Assembly (NCBI RefSeq): GCF_040958095.1
Contig: NC_091227.1
Coordinates: 20,969,158 to 21,033,157 of the forward strand
Direction of reading: 5' to 3'
Length of the DNA: 64,000 nucleotides
From: Procambarus clarkii
Taxonomy: Eukaryota; Arthropoda; Malacostraca; Decapoda; Cambaridae
Made by a program: the position numbers and the translations under genes. How positions within the stretch are numbered: the stretch's first letter is position 1; every line of letters starts with the position of its first letter. The notes under the pieces were generated by a model. The model searched no databases. It was not told the DNA's origin and worked only from the letters and a program-made list of their open reading frames with translations. Positions 11,734-23,241 of this stretch are shown here, in pieces.

Positions 11734-12117
11734 GTACCTAGTAGCCAGAACTCACTTCTCAGCCTACTATTCAAGGCCTGATTTGCCTAATAAGCCAAGT
11801 TTTCCTGAATTAATATATTTACTATAATTTTTTTCTTATGAAATGATAAAGCAACCCTTTTCTCTATGTATGAGGTCAATTTTTTTTTATTGGAGTTAAA
11901 ATTAACGTAGATATATGACCGAACCTAACCAACCCTACCTAACCTAACCTAACCTATATTTATAGGTAAGGTTAGGTTAGGTAGCCAAAAAAAGCTAGGT
12001 TAGGTTAGGTTAGGTAGGTTAGGTAGACGAAAAAACATTAATTCATGAAAACTTGGCTTATTAGGCAAATCGGGCCTTGAATAGTAGGCTGAGAAGTGCG
12101 TTCTGGCTATTAGGTAC

Positions 12118-12120
<3 letters not shown>
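11731..12120 (-). mobile_element. Palindromic MITE unit 3 (reverse)
   Basis: A near-exact reverse complement of unit 2 (subtype B), 48 bp of (TA)n away. Units 2 and 3 form a palindrome of about 830 bp. Confidence 0.85.
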
Positions 12121-12184
<64 letters not shown>

Positions 12185-12187
<3 letters not shown>

Positions 12188-12573
12188 GTACCTAGTAGCC
12201 AGAACGCACTTTTTGGCTTACTATGCAAGGCCCGATTTGCCTAATAAGCCAAGTTTTCCTGAATTAATATATTTTCTCTAATTTTTTTCTTATTAAATGA
12301 TAAAGCTACCCATTTCATTATGTATGAGGTCAATTTTTTTTTATTGGAGTTAAATTTAACGTAGATATATGACCGAACCTAACCAACCCTACCTAACCTA
12401 ACCTAACCTATCTTTATAGGTTAGGTTAGGTTAGGTAGCCGAAAAAGTTAGGTTAGGTTAGGTTAGGTAGGTTAGGTAGTCGAAAAACAATTAATTCATG
12501 AAAACTAGGCTTATTAGGCAAATCGGGCCTTGCAAAGTAGGCAGAGAAGTGCGTTCTGGCTACTAGGTACGAC
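12185..12573 (-). mobile_element. Palindromic MITE unit 4 (reverse)
   Basis: Subtype A in reverse orientation. With unit 1 it makes the outer arms of an A-B / B'-A' palindrome spanning about 10854-12573. Confidence 0.85.
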
Positions 12574-12585
12574 ATATATATATAT

Positions 12586-12972
12586 GTCGTACCTAGTAGC
12601 CAGAACTCACTTCTCAGCCTACTATTCAAGGCCCGATTTGCCTAATAAGCCAAGTTTTCCTGAATTAATATATTTACTATATTTTTTTTCTTATGAAATG
12701 ATAAAGCAACCCTTTTCTCTATGTATGAGGTCAATTTTTTTTTATTGGAGTTAAAATTAACGTAGATATATGACCGAACCTAACCAACCCTACCTAACCT
12801 AACCTAACCTATATTTATAGGTAAGGTTAGGTTAGGTAGCCAAAAAAAGCTAGGTTAGGTTAGGTTAGGTAGGTTAGGTAGACGAAAAAACATTAATTCA
12901 TGAAAACTTGGCTTATTAGGCAAATCGGGCCTTGAATAGTAGGCTGAGAAGTGCGTTCTGGCTATTAGGTAC

Positions 12973-12975
<3 letters not shown>
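12586..12975 (-). mobile_element. Palindromic MITE unit 5 (reverse)
   Basis: Subtype B in reverse, only 12 bp of TA repeat from unit 4. It is almost identical to unit 3, which suggests local copying. It is followed by a (TA)n tract to about 13063 and then (GT)n. Confidence 0.85.
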
Positions 12976-13070
<95 letters not shown>

Positions 13071-13260
13071 GTGTGTGTGTGTGTATGTGCAGAAATAATA
13101 TTAATAAAACAATTAACATAGTGTAGTGTACTCTATATATCAAAATATATTACTTTGAAACCCATATCGTTCACTAAAAAAATGGGCTACTCTTATTACA
13201 AATTCGCTACTTTTAAACCGTCAGCTCGCTACTTTCAGCAGCTTAGATCTAGCACCCCAG

Positions 13261-13472
13261 CTGCACAGTACCAGTGTTGCCAGATTGGGCTACAAATAGC
13301 AAATTAGGCTACTTTTGAGAGCCCCGCGCTCCCAAATTTTTTATTTCGCTATTTGCTACTTTTTGGGCTAATTTAAAAGCAAGATGTGCTAATTTGGGCT
13401 ATTAATGTTAAGAATGTACAATTGCGAGTTACATGAAAGAAACTAAGCTATAAATAATTGTAATTAATAATA
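13261..13472. other. Junction sequence between duplication copies
   Basis: About 210 bp with several gctactttt / gggctaattt motifs and no counterpart in the second copy. No gene is seen. Confidence 0.5.
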
Positions 13473-14702
13473 ATTGTAAATATTAATTAATACTAAATAA
13501 TATTATTTAATAAATTAGTCCCAATTCAATGTAGAGTTTTCTTCCAAGCACAGAAACTTGTAAATATAAATACAAGATAATAGATAGATCGATAAATAAA
13601 TAGACAACATGCAAATATTGCACCAAGTAATGTCGAGAGGAAAAAAATTAGACAGTATACATTACATTTGAAATTAATAATGGATGAATGGTAATAAATT
13701 GGTGTATGTTCGTATGTATACCAGACAAAGTTCATTTAATGGCAGAATTTAGTCATTTTGTGTAAAAACTTTTATATCTCATATTATTAATTACAGTAAT
13801 CGAAAAAAGTCATAGATTGTATATACAAGAGATGAAACAGAATCATGAGCTAGATCGATGTGCTGAGTCCATAAGGAGGCCGAGCTTCCGGAAATACCTT
13901 CCTGTGATTGGCTGTTGCAGGGAATACCAACACTCTTTTATGAATAAAATTTTAACTAAGAAATAGGTCCTTGTGCACAACAACAAGGTTGTTGTGAAAA
14001 AGAACAACAATTTCTGTTTTGCACCTGACAGAAATCTCCATCTAACTGAATAATTTACTCGAATAAGAGAGCAGAGCAGCGTATCATTATTTATGTTAAG
14101 GCAACCCCCAATAATAACGTCACAAGTTAGGTAGCCAGCCCATGTTTCTGTAACATCCGTTACATCCTGCAGTATTTAATTATCACTATATTAATACTTT
14201 TAAATACTTAACATTTCACTTTTTAGGTAGACTAAAGTTGAAGCAGGATGTCATAAGCAAGGATGGTGTGCTAAATAAAGATGATTTATTAAATGGATGG
14301 AGCCTTTAGCTGATCCCTTCCTGTGATTGGCTGTTGTGTGAATGTCAACAAAGAATACGCGGAGCTTGGAACCTCCTACCCGAGCACAACAACCCGCCTT
14401 ATGGGTTGCTGTTTGGCTATTTGTAGTGCGTTGGAAAAAAAAGAGATGGCGCTAGTTGTATTTTGTGGGGTAATTTGTTATAGGTGTAATTTGATGTCAA
14501 CAGATGGCGTAAGCTGTACCTTATGGCCACTGTTGACCAGCCAGTTGATAGTGTTCTCTTCTGCCGACAGATGGCATCAGCTGTGTTATTATTACTTCCG
14601 AATTCCCTTTAAACACTGATCTACAAATCCCTTGGCTTATGATAAGGTTTTATACCATTTATGATAAGTATTAGATAACTGGAGTTCCGCAATTACTTTT
14701 AT

Positions 14703-14860
14703 TTTATTACTTTTATTTACTGCCCGAAACGCTTTGCGTAATAGTGGCTTTAGGCATTGTATGTACTAGCTCTTATCTATAAAGCCAACAAACTTTGTAA
14801 AATCTCTTTATGTATGTACCTTTGCCTAAATAAAAATTATTATTAAATTATTATTATTTA
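14703..14860 (+). mobile_element. Retroelement 3'-tail insertion
   Basis: Present in duplication copy 2 and absent at the equivalent point of copy 1 (about 9605). The unit ttacttttattt is doubled at its left edge. The body (ctgcccgaaacgctttgcgt, then ggctttaggcattgtatgta) is the reverse of 43050-43115 and shares gcccgaaacgct with the SINE-F ends at 56788-57065 and 36551-36874. Confidence 0.65.
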
Positions 14861-14913
14861 TCAACTGTTCAGGATATCATCATATTATGTCTAGTTAGGA
14901 CGTTCTGCTCTCG

Positions 14914-14967
14914 AGTGATGAAGATTAAGCCACCCAAGAGGTGGCACGGGCATGAATAACCCGTAAA
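14914..14967 (-). mobile_element. Micro-SINE B, short form (duplicate copy)
   Basis: The copy-2 twin of 9668-9723, with hairpin 1 intact (cgggcatgaataacccg). The flanks are ttctgctctcg (14903-14913) and tactgctctcg (14968-14978), the target-site duplication with one change. Confidence 0.8.
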
Positions 14968-14985
14968 TACTGCTCTCGTAATATT

Positions 14986-15181
14986 TTTCAGGGGGGTGGG
15001 GGAACTATGAAGTGAAAGCGCCAAGCCATTACGACTATATAGCACTCGGAAAGGATCAGGATACGGATTTGGGATGGAACGGGGGAAAGGAATGGTGCCC
15101 AACCTCTTGGGCGGTCGGGGATTGAACGCGGACCTGTAGGAAACGAGACCGTCGCTCTACCGTCCAGCCCAAGTGGTTAAG
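14986..15181 (-). mobile_element. tRNA-derived SINE, family E, with 9-bp target-site duplication
   Basis: Direct repeat cgtaatatt lies at 14977-14985 and 15182-15190; duplication copy 1 has the empty site. On the minus strand the head reads ggacggtagagcgacggtct with B-box gttcaatcccc, and the body ends in cgctttcacttcatagtt. Insertion after the duplication is the simplest reading. Confidence 0.85.
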
Positions 15182-15895
15182 CGTAATATTATTAAAACAA
15201 CAATTTATGCATATAACGGCATTTCACACTAAAAATACTTGGAAATATTGAAATTTGGTAGTGAATTCCAATTTAGGAATCTCCTGTGACTAATCTGTAC
15301 TTTTTAATCAATTTTATGTACTTACTACTTATTATTAAATTATTAGGTACTTACTATAATAAATAAATAAATTATTTTATTGAATATTTAAATTAAATGA
15401 TTAAATAATAGGTAATAATAAATCATTGTGTAGGGGGACAGGCAGCCAGTGTATATATACATGTTAGGCTTATACCAAGGTCCCACAAAGGGGCCACAAA
15501 GGTGCCAAATTAAAGACTGGGTGCTGCCGGGGCGGGCCCAAGGGCTGCTGGCGGCCCTGGCCAGGCTGAACTTCCGCGCCCTTATAATCACCATTGTTTA
15601 ATAATCTTCACAGGGAGAAACAACTGTAAATATAGGAATAGTTTATTACAACATACACGGTACAGAAAACAGCTCGGAAACTAAGGAAATAAAGCTGCCG
15701 AAAAAAACATTGAAGTCCACTTCAAGTTCAAGTATGTTTATTGTCGGTTCGTTCATGCTAGGCTTGCAGTTACACAACTGGTCGGGGTCCGCTTACACAA
15801 CTGGTCGGGGCTCGGGGTGCACAATAAACCACCACTCACTGGTTGAATAGGGATGCTTAATGAACTATCCACCTCTGGCGGCAAAAAATCAATAT

Positions 15896-16171
<276 letters not shown>

Positions 16172-16367
16172 GTATGTGTGTGTGTGTGTATGTGCAGAAA
16201 TAATATCAATAAAACAATTAACATCGTGTAGTGTACTCTATATATCAAAATATATTACTTTGAAACCCATATCATTCACTAAAAAAAATTGGGCTACTCT
16301 TATTACAAATTCGCTACTTTTAGGCCGTCAGCTTGCTACTTTCAGCAATTTAGATCTGGCAACCGTG

Positions 16368-16431
16368 CACAGTACCGTGACCACCGATCACGACGATAGA
16401 CGATCATTGGTGCGGTGGTCACGGTACTGTG
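16368..16431. repeat. Perfect 19-bp-arm hairpin at duplication edge
   Basis: Arms cacagtaccgtgaccaccg (16368-16386) and its exact complement (16413-16431) enclose a 26-nt loop. The homology between the two duplication copies breaks inside the left arm. Confidence 0.85.
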
Positions 16432-16433
16432 TA

Positions 16434-16560
16434 CTCATCAAGCTGTGTAATCACTCAACAAGCTGTGCATGTACTCAACAAGCTGTGCATGTACTCAACA
16501 AGCTGTGCATGTACTCAACAAGCTGTGCATGTACTCAACAAGCTATGTGTGCGCACATTA
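16434..16560. repeat. 20-bp tandem repeat
   Basis: About six units of tgtactcaacaagctgtgca, with degenerate ends. The plus-strand ORFs over it (C-x-Q-Q-A-V-H-V repeats) are products of the repeat. Confidence 0.85.
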
Positions 16561-16695
16561 ATGAGGCTATATATGTACTCATCATCCAACTGTGTATGCT
16601 CATCAAGACAAAGAGAGCACAGAGAGACCCCCCAGTATAAACGACGACTCTCTCTGGTATTGAAATTATAACCCTACGCCAACACATTATTAATT

Positions 16696-16802
16696 TGTGC
16701 GCCCCATGAGGGACTTGAAGTAGAGAGGGGGGTAGAAATAGCCTAAGCTACTCTATCCCTTTGAGATGTATTTCTTTCTTATCTCAATAAACATACTTGA
16801 AC
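16696..16802 (+). mobile_element. Retroelement 3'-end fragment
   Basis: Shared in reverse with 10104-10215. It ends caataaacatacttgaact, resembling a polyadenylation-signal-containing LINE end. Confidence 0.5.
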
Positions 16803-17049
16803 TGAACACATTATTATAGCACTATAAACGTCAACAGAAGAGCTATATATGTATGTTATTAGTAAATAGTGTCAGAGCCAACCAGTCAAAACTCAGTATA
16901 ACAGATGCTCTACAAATAATTCGACAGTTTAATACTAGCAAATAAGAAAAGTAAGCACCCTGTGGTCGAGGACATAATTACGGACCAGCACGTAACGTCC
17001 TGGAACAGGCAATAGGACACGTACGGCGCCTGTTGACCGTAACGATCGG

Positions 17050-17330
17050 GAAACGAGACAGCAGAACACGTACATTGCCAAAGACAGGCAACAGAACACG
17101 TACAGCCCCAAAGACAGGCAGCAGAACACGTACAGCGCCAAAGACAGGCAACAGCAAGACAGACAGCAGAACACATACAGCGCCAAAGAGAGGCAGCAGA
17201 ACACATACAGCGCCAAAGAGAGGCAGCAGAACACATACAGCGCCAAAGAGAGACATCGGAACACGTACAACGCCAAAGAGAAGCAGCAGAACACATACAG
17301 CGCCAAAAAGAGGCAGCAAAACGTGTATCA
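17050..17330. repeat. 30-bp minisatellite
   Basis: About nine units built on agcagaacacatacagcgcc plus aaagagaggc. All three minus frames and one plus frame stay open across it because the unit length is a multiple of three. I regard these ORFs as non-coding. Confidence 0.85.
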
Positions 17331-17838
17331 CACCTTGTATGTATTTACTTTCCCTGAATAAACATTCGAATTTGAATTACAGCGTTAAAGACAGGCAATA
17401 GAACACGTACAGCACCACCAACTAGAGGCAACAGAACACAAACGGGGCCAGATTGGAGTCCGTAAGAGCAGGGAAAGATATAGGCAGCGGGAGCACCGAT
17501 ATATTCCCCCTGGTTGCATTCCTTTCACAAACGACGTGTTGGCATTTACACGTGAATCAACTGTGACGCAAAACATCCCCGCAGACAGACAGCATCATCA
17601 CCCAGAGGTTTACGCCAGAGGTGATTCAGCAGCTATTTTGTCATCACTCGCAAGATGAGTGACGCTGCTCATTTATTTTTTTTTTTTCAGTCCTATATGG
17701 TAGCAACATCTATTTATCTATCTATCTCTCATTCTTCATCTAGGATTTTAATTTTGCTAATTCTCGTATTGTACTTTTAATTTTGTACAGAACACAAAAA
17801 TATCAACAAAAGCAGAACTTAAATATTTCTTGGCCAAG

Positions 17839-17842
<4 letters not shown>
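17331..17842. other. No gene seen
   Basis: Mixed sequence containing a short element-C fragment (actcgcaagatgagtgacgc, near 17646) and a T run at about 17678. Confidence 0.45.
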
Positions 17843-17900
<58 letters not shown>

Positions 17901-17903
<3 letters not shown>

Positions 17904-18289
17904 GTACCTAGTAGCCAGAACTCACTTCTCAGCCTACTATGCAAGGCCCGATTTGCCTAATAAGCCAAGTTTTCATGAATTAATGTTTTTTCGTCTACCT
18001 AACCTACCTAACCTAACCTAACCTAGCTTTTTTTGGCTACCTAACCTAACCTTACCTATATATATAGGTTAGGTTAGGTTAGGTAGGGTTGGTTAGGTTC
18101 GGTCATATATCTACGTTAATTTTAACTCCAATAAAAAAAATTGACCTCATACATAGTGAAAAGGGTAGCTTTATCATTTCATAAGAAAAAAATTATAGTA
18201 AATATATTAATTCAGGAAAACTTGGCTTATTAGGCAAATCGGGCCTTGAATAGTAGGCTGAGAAGTGAGTTCTGGCTACTAGGTACGAC
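17901..18289 (+). mobile_element. Palindromic MITE unit 6 (forward)
   Basis: Intact TIRs, mostly subtype B interior (atataggttagg turn) with a tatgcaagg left TIR. It opens the second cluster and is flanked by (TA)n at 17843-17900. Confidence 0.85.
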
Positions 18290-18309
18290 ATATATATATA
18301 TATATATAT

Positions 18310-18695
18310 GTCGTACCTAGTAGCCAGAACGCAATTCTCAGCCTACTATGCAAGGCCCGATTTGCCTAATAAGCCAAGTTTTCATGAATTAATTGTTTTT
18401 CGACGACCTAACCTACCTAACCTAACCTAACCTATCTTTTTCGGCTACCTAACCTAACCTAACCTATAAAGATAGGTTAGGTTAGGTTAGGTAGGGTTGG
18501 TTAGGTTCGGTCATATATCTACGTTAATTTTAACTACAATAAAAAATAATTGACCTCATACGTAATAAAATGGGTAGCTTTATCTTTTCATAAGAAAAAA
18601 ATTAGAGAAAATATATTAATTCCGGAAAACTTGGCTTATTAGGCAAATTTGGCCTTGCATAGTAGGCTGACAAGTGCGTTCTGGCTACTAGGTAC

Positions 18696-18698
<3 letters not shown>
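18310..18698 (+). mobile_element. Palindromic MITE unit 7 (forward)
   Basis: Subtype A, with a gataggttagg turn. It lies 20 bp of TA repeat from unit 6 and pairs head to head with unit 8. Confidence 0.85.
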
Positions 18699-18754
<56 letters not shown>

Positions 18755-18757
<3 letters not shown>

Positions 18758-19133
18758 GTACCTAGTAGCCAGAACGCACTTCTCAGCCTACTATGCAAGG
18801 CCCGATTTGCCTAATAAGCCAAGTTTTCCTGAATTAATATATTTTCTATAATTTTTTTCTTATGAAATGATAAAGCTACACATTTCATTATGTATGAGGT
18901 TAATTTTATTTTATTGGAGTTAAAATTAACATAGATATATGACCGAACCTAACCAACCCTACCTAACCTAACCTAACCTATCTTTATAGGTTAGGTAGCA
19001 GAAAAAGTTAGGTTAGGTTAGGTTAGGTAGGTTAGGTAGTCGAAAAAACATTAATTCATGAAAACTTGGCTTATTAGACAAATCGGGCCTTGCATAGTAG
19101 GCTGAGAAGTGAGTTCTGGCTACTAGGTACGAC
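18755..19133 (-). mobile_element. Palindromic MITE unit 8 (reverse)
   Basis: Subtype A with a slightly shortened (ttagg)n arm, giving 379 bp. A stray TIR start (gtcgtacttttt, 19146-19157) follows inside the next TA tract, suggesting an aborted or eroded further copy. Confidence 0.85.
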
Positions 19134-19152
19134 ATATATATATATGTCGTAC

Positions 19153-19229
<77 letters not shown>

Positions 19230-19232
<3 letters not shown>

Positions 19233-19616
19233 GTACCTAATAGCCAGAACGCACTTCTCAGCCTACTATTCAAGGCCCGATTTGCCTAATAAGCCAAGTT
19301 TTCATGAATTAATGTTTTTTCGTCTACCTAACCTACCTAACCTAACCTAACCTAGCTTTTTTTGGCTACCTAACCTAACCTTACCTATAAATATAGGTTA
19401 GGTTAGGTTAGGTAGGGTTGGTTAGGTTCGGTCATATATCTACGTTAATTTTAACTCCAATAAAAAAAAATTGACCTCATACATAGAGAAAAGGGTTGCT
19501 TTATCATTTCATAAGAAAAAAATTATAGTAAATATATTAATTCAGGAAAACTTGGCTTATTAGGCAAATCGGGCCTTGAATAGTAGGCTGAGAAGTGAGT
19601 TCTGGCTACTAGGTAC

Positions 19617-19619
<3 letters not shown>
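19230..19619 (+). mobile_element. Palindromic MITE unit 9 (forward)
   Basis: Subtype B, nearly identical to unit 2 in the first cluster, including the agagaaaagggttgc interior. Confidence 0.85.
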
Positions 19620-19693
<74 letters not shown>

Positions 19694-19696
<3 letters not shown>

Positions 19697-20078
19697 GTAC
19701 CTAGTAGCCAGAACTCACTTTTTGGCCTACTATTCAAGGCCCGATTTGCCTAATAAGCCAAGTTTTCCTGAATTAATATATTTTTTCTAATTTTTTTCTT
19801 ATGAAATGATAAAGCTACCCATTTCATTGTGTATGAGGTCATTTTTTTTTATTGGAGTTAAAATTAACGTAGATATATGACCGAACCTAACCAACCCTAC
19901 CTAACCTAACCTAACCTATATTTATAGGTTAGGTTTGGTTAGGTAGCCGAAAAAGTTAGGTTAGGTTAGGTTAGGTAGGTTAGGTAGTCGAAAAACAATT
20001 AATTCATGAAAACTCGGCTTATTAGGCAAATCGGGCCTTGCATAGTAGGCTGAGAAGTGCGTTCTGGCTATTAGGTAC

Positions 20079-20081
<3 letters not shown>
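19694..20081 (-). mobile_element. Palindromic MITE unit 10 (reverse)
   Basis: Subtype A in reverse. It closes the second cluster and is followed by about 78 bp of (TA)n. Confidence 0.85.
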
Positions 20082-20163
<82 letters not shown>

Positions 20164-20364
20164 TATAGCAAAGATAGCGTATATTAGGCCTAGGTTTGGT
20201 TGGACCGGTTAGTTTAGGTTTTTACTTACATTTTCATTTTGACCTTTTGAGGAGGCTGACAGTATTGGTGCATTTAACCAGTTAGTAGCTTAAGTATTAT
20301 CACATTAGGAGGCTAGGCTGTATTTTATTTGTTCAGGCCGTCTTCAAAATGAATTGTAGAAAAC

Positions 20365-20583
20365 ATGAGCATTGTTGCCTGCAACAGTCTATTTTTGCAC
20401 GTTGGGCCACATGTTGCTGCAGTAAGTACTGTTATTTTAGGAGGATTGGTTGGTTTAATATTATTATATGGAGCCCACGACTTTCTGCAAGGTTCTATAC
20501 CTACTTACAATATAACTCCTGGCTCTGTGCCATCAGAAGTCAACCAGCGGGCGACTTTCTCCCTAAAACCGACAACAGATTAG
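20365..20583 (+). CDS. Doubtful small ORF with one predicted membrane helix
   Basis: A 72-codon ORF with a hydrophobic core (AAVSTVILGGLVGLILLYG) between a short lumen-like N-terminus and a polar C-terminus. Codon use looks less AT-biased than its surroundings. Two AATAAA-like signals follow at about 20829 and 20945. A consensus splice donor (GTAAGTA) occurs inside it at 20421-20427, so an alternative is a short 5' exon, MSIVACNSLFLHVGPHVAA. I recognise no family, and it may be chance. Confidence 0.3.
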   Translation: MSIVACNSLFLHVGPHVAAVSTVILGGLVGLILLYGAHDFLQGSIPTYNITPGSVPSEVNQRATFSLKPTTD

Positions 20584-20664
20584 AAGTCCTACTACTTCGA
20601 TGTAGCCTAAAGCAGCCTTCCTACTTAAATTAAGGAGAGCGCTGTTTTCCCAGTAGGCTAGGTC

Positions 20665-20850
20665 AGCGTGACCCTTGTCTGCCTTACAGTTATATTTGTC
20701 ATTGTCACAATGACCTTTGTCTTCTATGAAATAACCCTTGTCTGTGGTACAATGACACTCTGTCAGTAGCACATTAACTTGTCTCTGGCACAGTGACTTG
20801 TCTAGCACAATGAGCCCCTATTTGTAGCACAATAAACGTCACGTACACTG
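20665..20850. repeat. Degenerate ~30-bp tandem repeat
   Basis: Repeated variants of cacaatgacccttgtct are spaced about 28-32 bp apart. Confidence 0.55.
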
Positions 20851-20870
20851 ACAATGACTTGTCTAATGAC

Positions 20871-20933
20871 CGCAGGGCAATAACCCTGATTTCCGCAGGG
20901 CAATAACCCTGATTTTCGCAGGGCAATAACATC
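20871..20933. repeat. 23-bp tandem repeat, three units
   Basis: The motif cgcagggcaataaccctgat starts at 20871, 20894 and 20917. Confidence 0.85.
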
Positions 20934-21275
20934 AATATGCTAAATAATTCAATAAATGTACAAGAGAGTAATAGACGTAAATAAGGAGTGGTCGAGATAA
21001 GAGAAAACATTTAGGTTGCTAGCTTGCCTCAGACTAGGCTTGCAATATTTATGCAAGCTGCATCTTTGTTTACAAACAAAATATAGAAAGCCCTTCGTCA
21101 TTGCTGCGTGCTTCTCTTTAATCATGTCCAAAACCTAAGAATATACATCAACGTCAGGGCATCATTTTGTACAAAGCTTTCACATTTTCCAAAGATGCCT
21201 ACATACCTAAATTCAGCCATAGTCTTTGCATGAATTTACCGCTAAACTCTATATAATATATATGTGTGTGTGAAC

Positions 21276-21610
21276 TCACCTAGTTGTGCTTGCAGGGGTT
21301 GAGCTTTGGCTCTTTGGTCCTGCCTCTCAACCGTCAATCAACTGTGGTGTACATATTCTGTGGTCTATTGAGCTCTATCAAATCTACACTTGAAACTGTG
21401 TATGGAGTCAGCCTCCACCACATCACTGCCTCATGCATTCAATTTGTTAACTACTCTAATACTGAAAAATGTTTCTAGTGCCTCTGTGGCTCATTTGGGT
21501 ACTAAGTTTCCACCTGTGTCCCCTTTGTTTGTGTTCTACCCATGCTAAATATTTTGTCTTTGTCCACCATGTCAATTCCCCTGATAATTTTGTAGGTGGT
21601 TATCATGTCT
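21276..21610 (-). mobile_element. CR1-like LINE 3' end
   Basis: The plus-strand text (ttgtgcttgcaggggttgag, then ctgcctctcaaccgtcaatc) is the complement of a LINE polymerase tail. The intact-looking relative at 48553-48862 reads V-F-S-V-R-V-V-N-K-W-N-A-L...A-D-S-I-H-S-F-K on the minus strand. Stops and indels break the frame here. Related fragments lie at 52768, 54113, 55168 and 61688. Confidence 0.7.
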
Positions 21611-21861
21611 CCCGTTACTCTTCTGTCTTAGAGAAGAGATAATTGTCTGTCTGTCTGTGAATGTTTTTTCTTTCAGATCAACACACTCACCATCTTTCTA
21701 ACCACTGTTTTCTAATACTTTCACTCACCCTAATTCCAGTATCTTTTAGCGATACTTACTCCATTACACTTGCCTCCTGTTTCTTCGTGTGCAGATTTTA
21801 AGTGTTTGTATGTACTTTCAGTGTCACACATATTTTTGTGTTAACATAAATTTGTACACAC

Positions 21862-22010
<149 letters not shown>

Positions 22011-22014
22011 AATA

Positions 22015-22610
22015 ATTATTTTTCATGTATGCTAGCCAAATATGCCAACTCAGGGTGTTGTACATTTTTCCATGTTATTTGTTCATTTTGATATTAGAGT
22101 AGTCATAATTTTTGCTTGAATATTCCTTCACTCCTGTGCAATTTTCACACTGCAAAGGCAAATGCAGCATTTTGTTATTGTTAACGCAAAGTGCATGCCA
22201 CATTCCATCTGCCCGATATAGCCACACTACTGAGTCACGTCACATTAAATGGGGGCCTGTCTGGGAGTGGAACCCGGGACTTCTCGTAAGCGAAGCAAGA
22301 ATCATACCCCTAGACATTGTTGTTTGGAAAGGAGTTCTGTTCTGTTCTGTTCTTCTGGACAGGCCCCCATTTAATGTGACGTGACTCAGTAGTGCGGCTG
22401 TACTGGGCAGATGGAGTGTGGCATGCATTTCACATTAAAAAAAAAAAATGCTGCATTGACCTTTGCAGTGTGAAAAGTGCACAGGATTGAAGGAATACTC
22501 AAGCAAAAAAACCATGACTCTTTACTCTAATATCAAAATGAACAAATAATATATGAAAAATATACAACATCCTGAGTTGACATACTTGGTTAGCACACAC
22601 GAGAAATATA
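22015..22610. mobile_element. ~600-bp foldback element with SINE-like loop
   Basis: Two arms of roughly 245 bp (22015-22260 and 22362-22610) are imperfect reverse complements. For example, gtcacgtcacattaaatggg (22235-22254) pairs with cccatttaatgtgacgtgac (22367-22386). The ~100-bp spacer carries a minus-strand B-box (gggttccactcc) and so resembles a tRNA-like head. The element abuts the (TA)n tract. Confidence 0.75.
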
Positions 22611-22858
22611 TTATATAAAAACTTGCGTTAACACCAAAATAAGGGTGACACTTAACTTATTTACATAAAAACACTTAAAACCTGCATACGAAGAAGCGGG
22701 AGGCATGTGACCTGTGGAGGCTGTAGTATTAATTCCCTGAGCACGTGATGAGATTGCCGAGGTGACCAAGGTCATGGTATTTACACCCCTGATGGTGATG
22801 TCACATCCTTTGTCACCGAGGCTTCTAACAATGAGCAAGTGGTGTAACAGGTGGTTAC

Positions 22859-22979
22859 CTAAACGTAACACGGAACTGGAAGGTCTTGCAGCCGCCACCT
22901 GCCTGGGGCTCTCGGGCTGCGTGGAGGGTGTACAGGTGGTGTCCAGACATTCATCTGGGTTGAACTCCATACCGATCAT
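22859..22979 (-). CDS. Candidate first coding exon, gene unknown
   Basis: A 40-codon open stretch from ATG at 22979 (or the inner ATG, MEFNPDECLD) ends at a GTAACC donor in phase 1. Its composition is polar (TTCTPSTQPESPRQVAAARP) and the GC content is above that of its surroundings. It is on the same strand as the membrane-protein gene, but the phase does not fit exon a directly, so a link would need another exon between. It could also be chance or part of another gene. Confidence 0.35.
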
Positions 22980-23045
22980 AATACATAGTATGCAGAGTGA
23001 TAAACAATGGTGAAAAGGAACATGCAGTTTCCTCTACTATGCTGG

Positions 23046-23241
23046 GGAATTATGTGACTATATTAAACAGTTTACAAGCTTCGAAACTTCACAACCCAAG
23101 GTTATTATTGTTATAAACAACCTCGTAGTGCTTCGGAGCTTATATAAACTGTTTAATAAATGCAAACAAAGCCGCCATGATTAAGTAAAGATGAGCAGGT
23201 TTTGTAAGGGCTGCAGGTAAACGTTGGATGAATCCTGGCCA
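23046..23241. mobile_element. MITE K (foldback), partial
   Basis: Shares attaaacagtttacaagctt, ttgttataaacaacctcgta and ataaatgcaaacaaagccgcc with 31985-32222 and 51852-52112. The left terminal repeat is missing. Confidence 0.65.

Noticed and set aside
21284..21478. Plus-strand ORFs over the ttgtgcttgcgggggttgag repeat
   Set aside because: The coding sense of this repeat is the minus strand (LINE polymerase C-terminus, best seen at 48614-48862); the plus ORFs are shadows.
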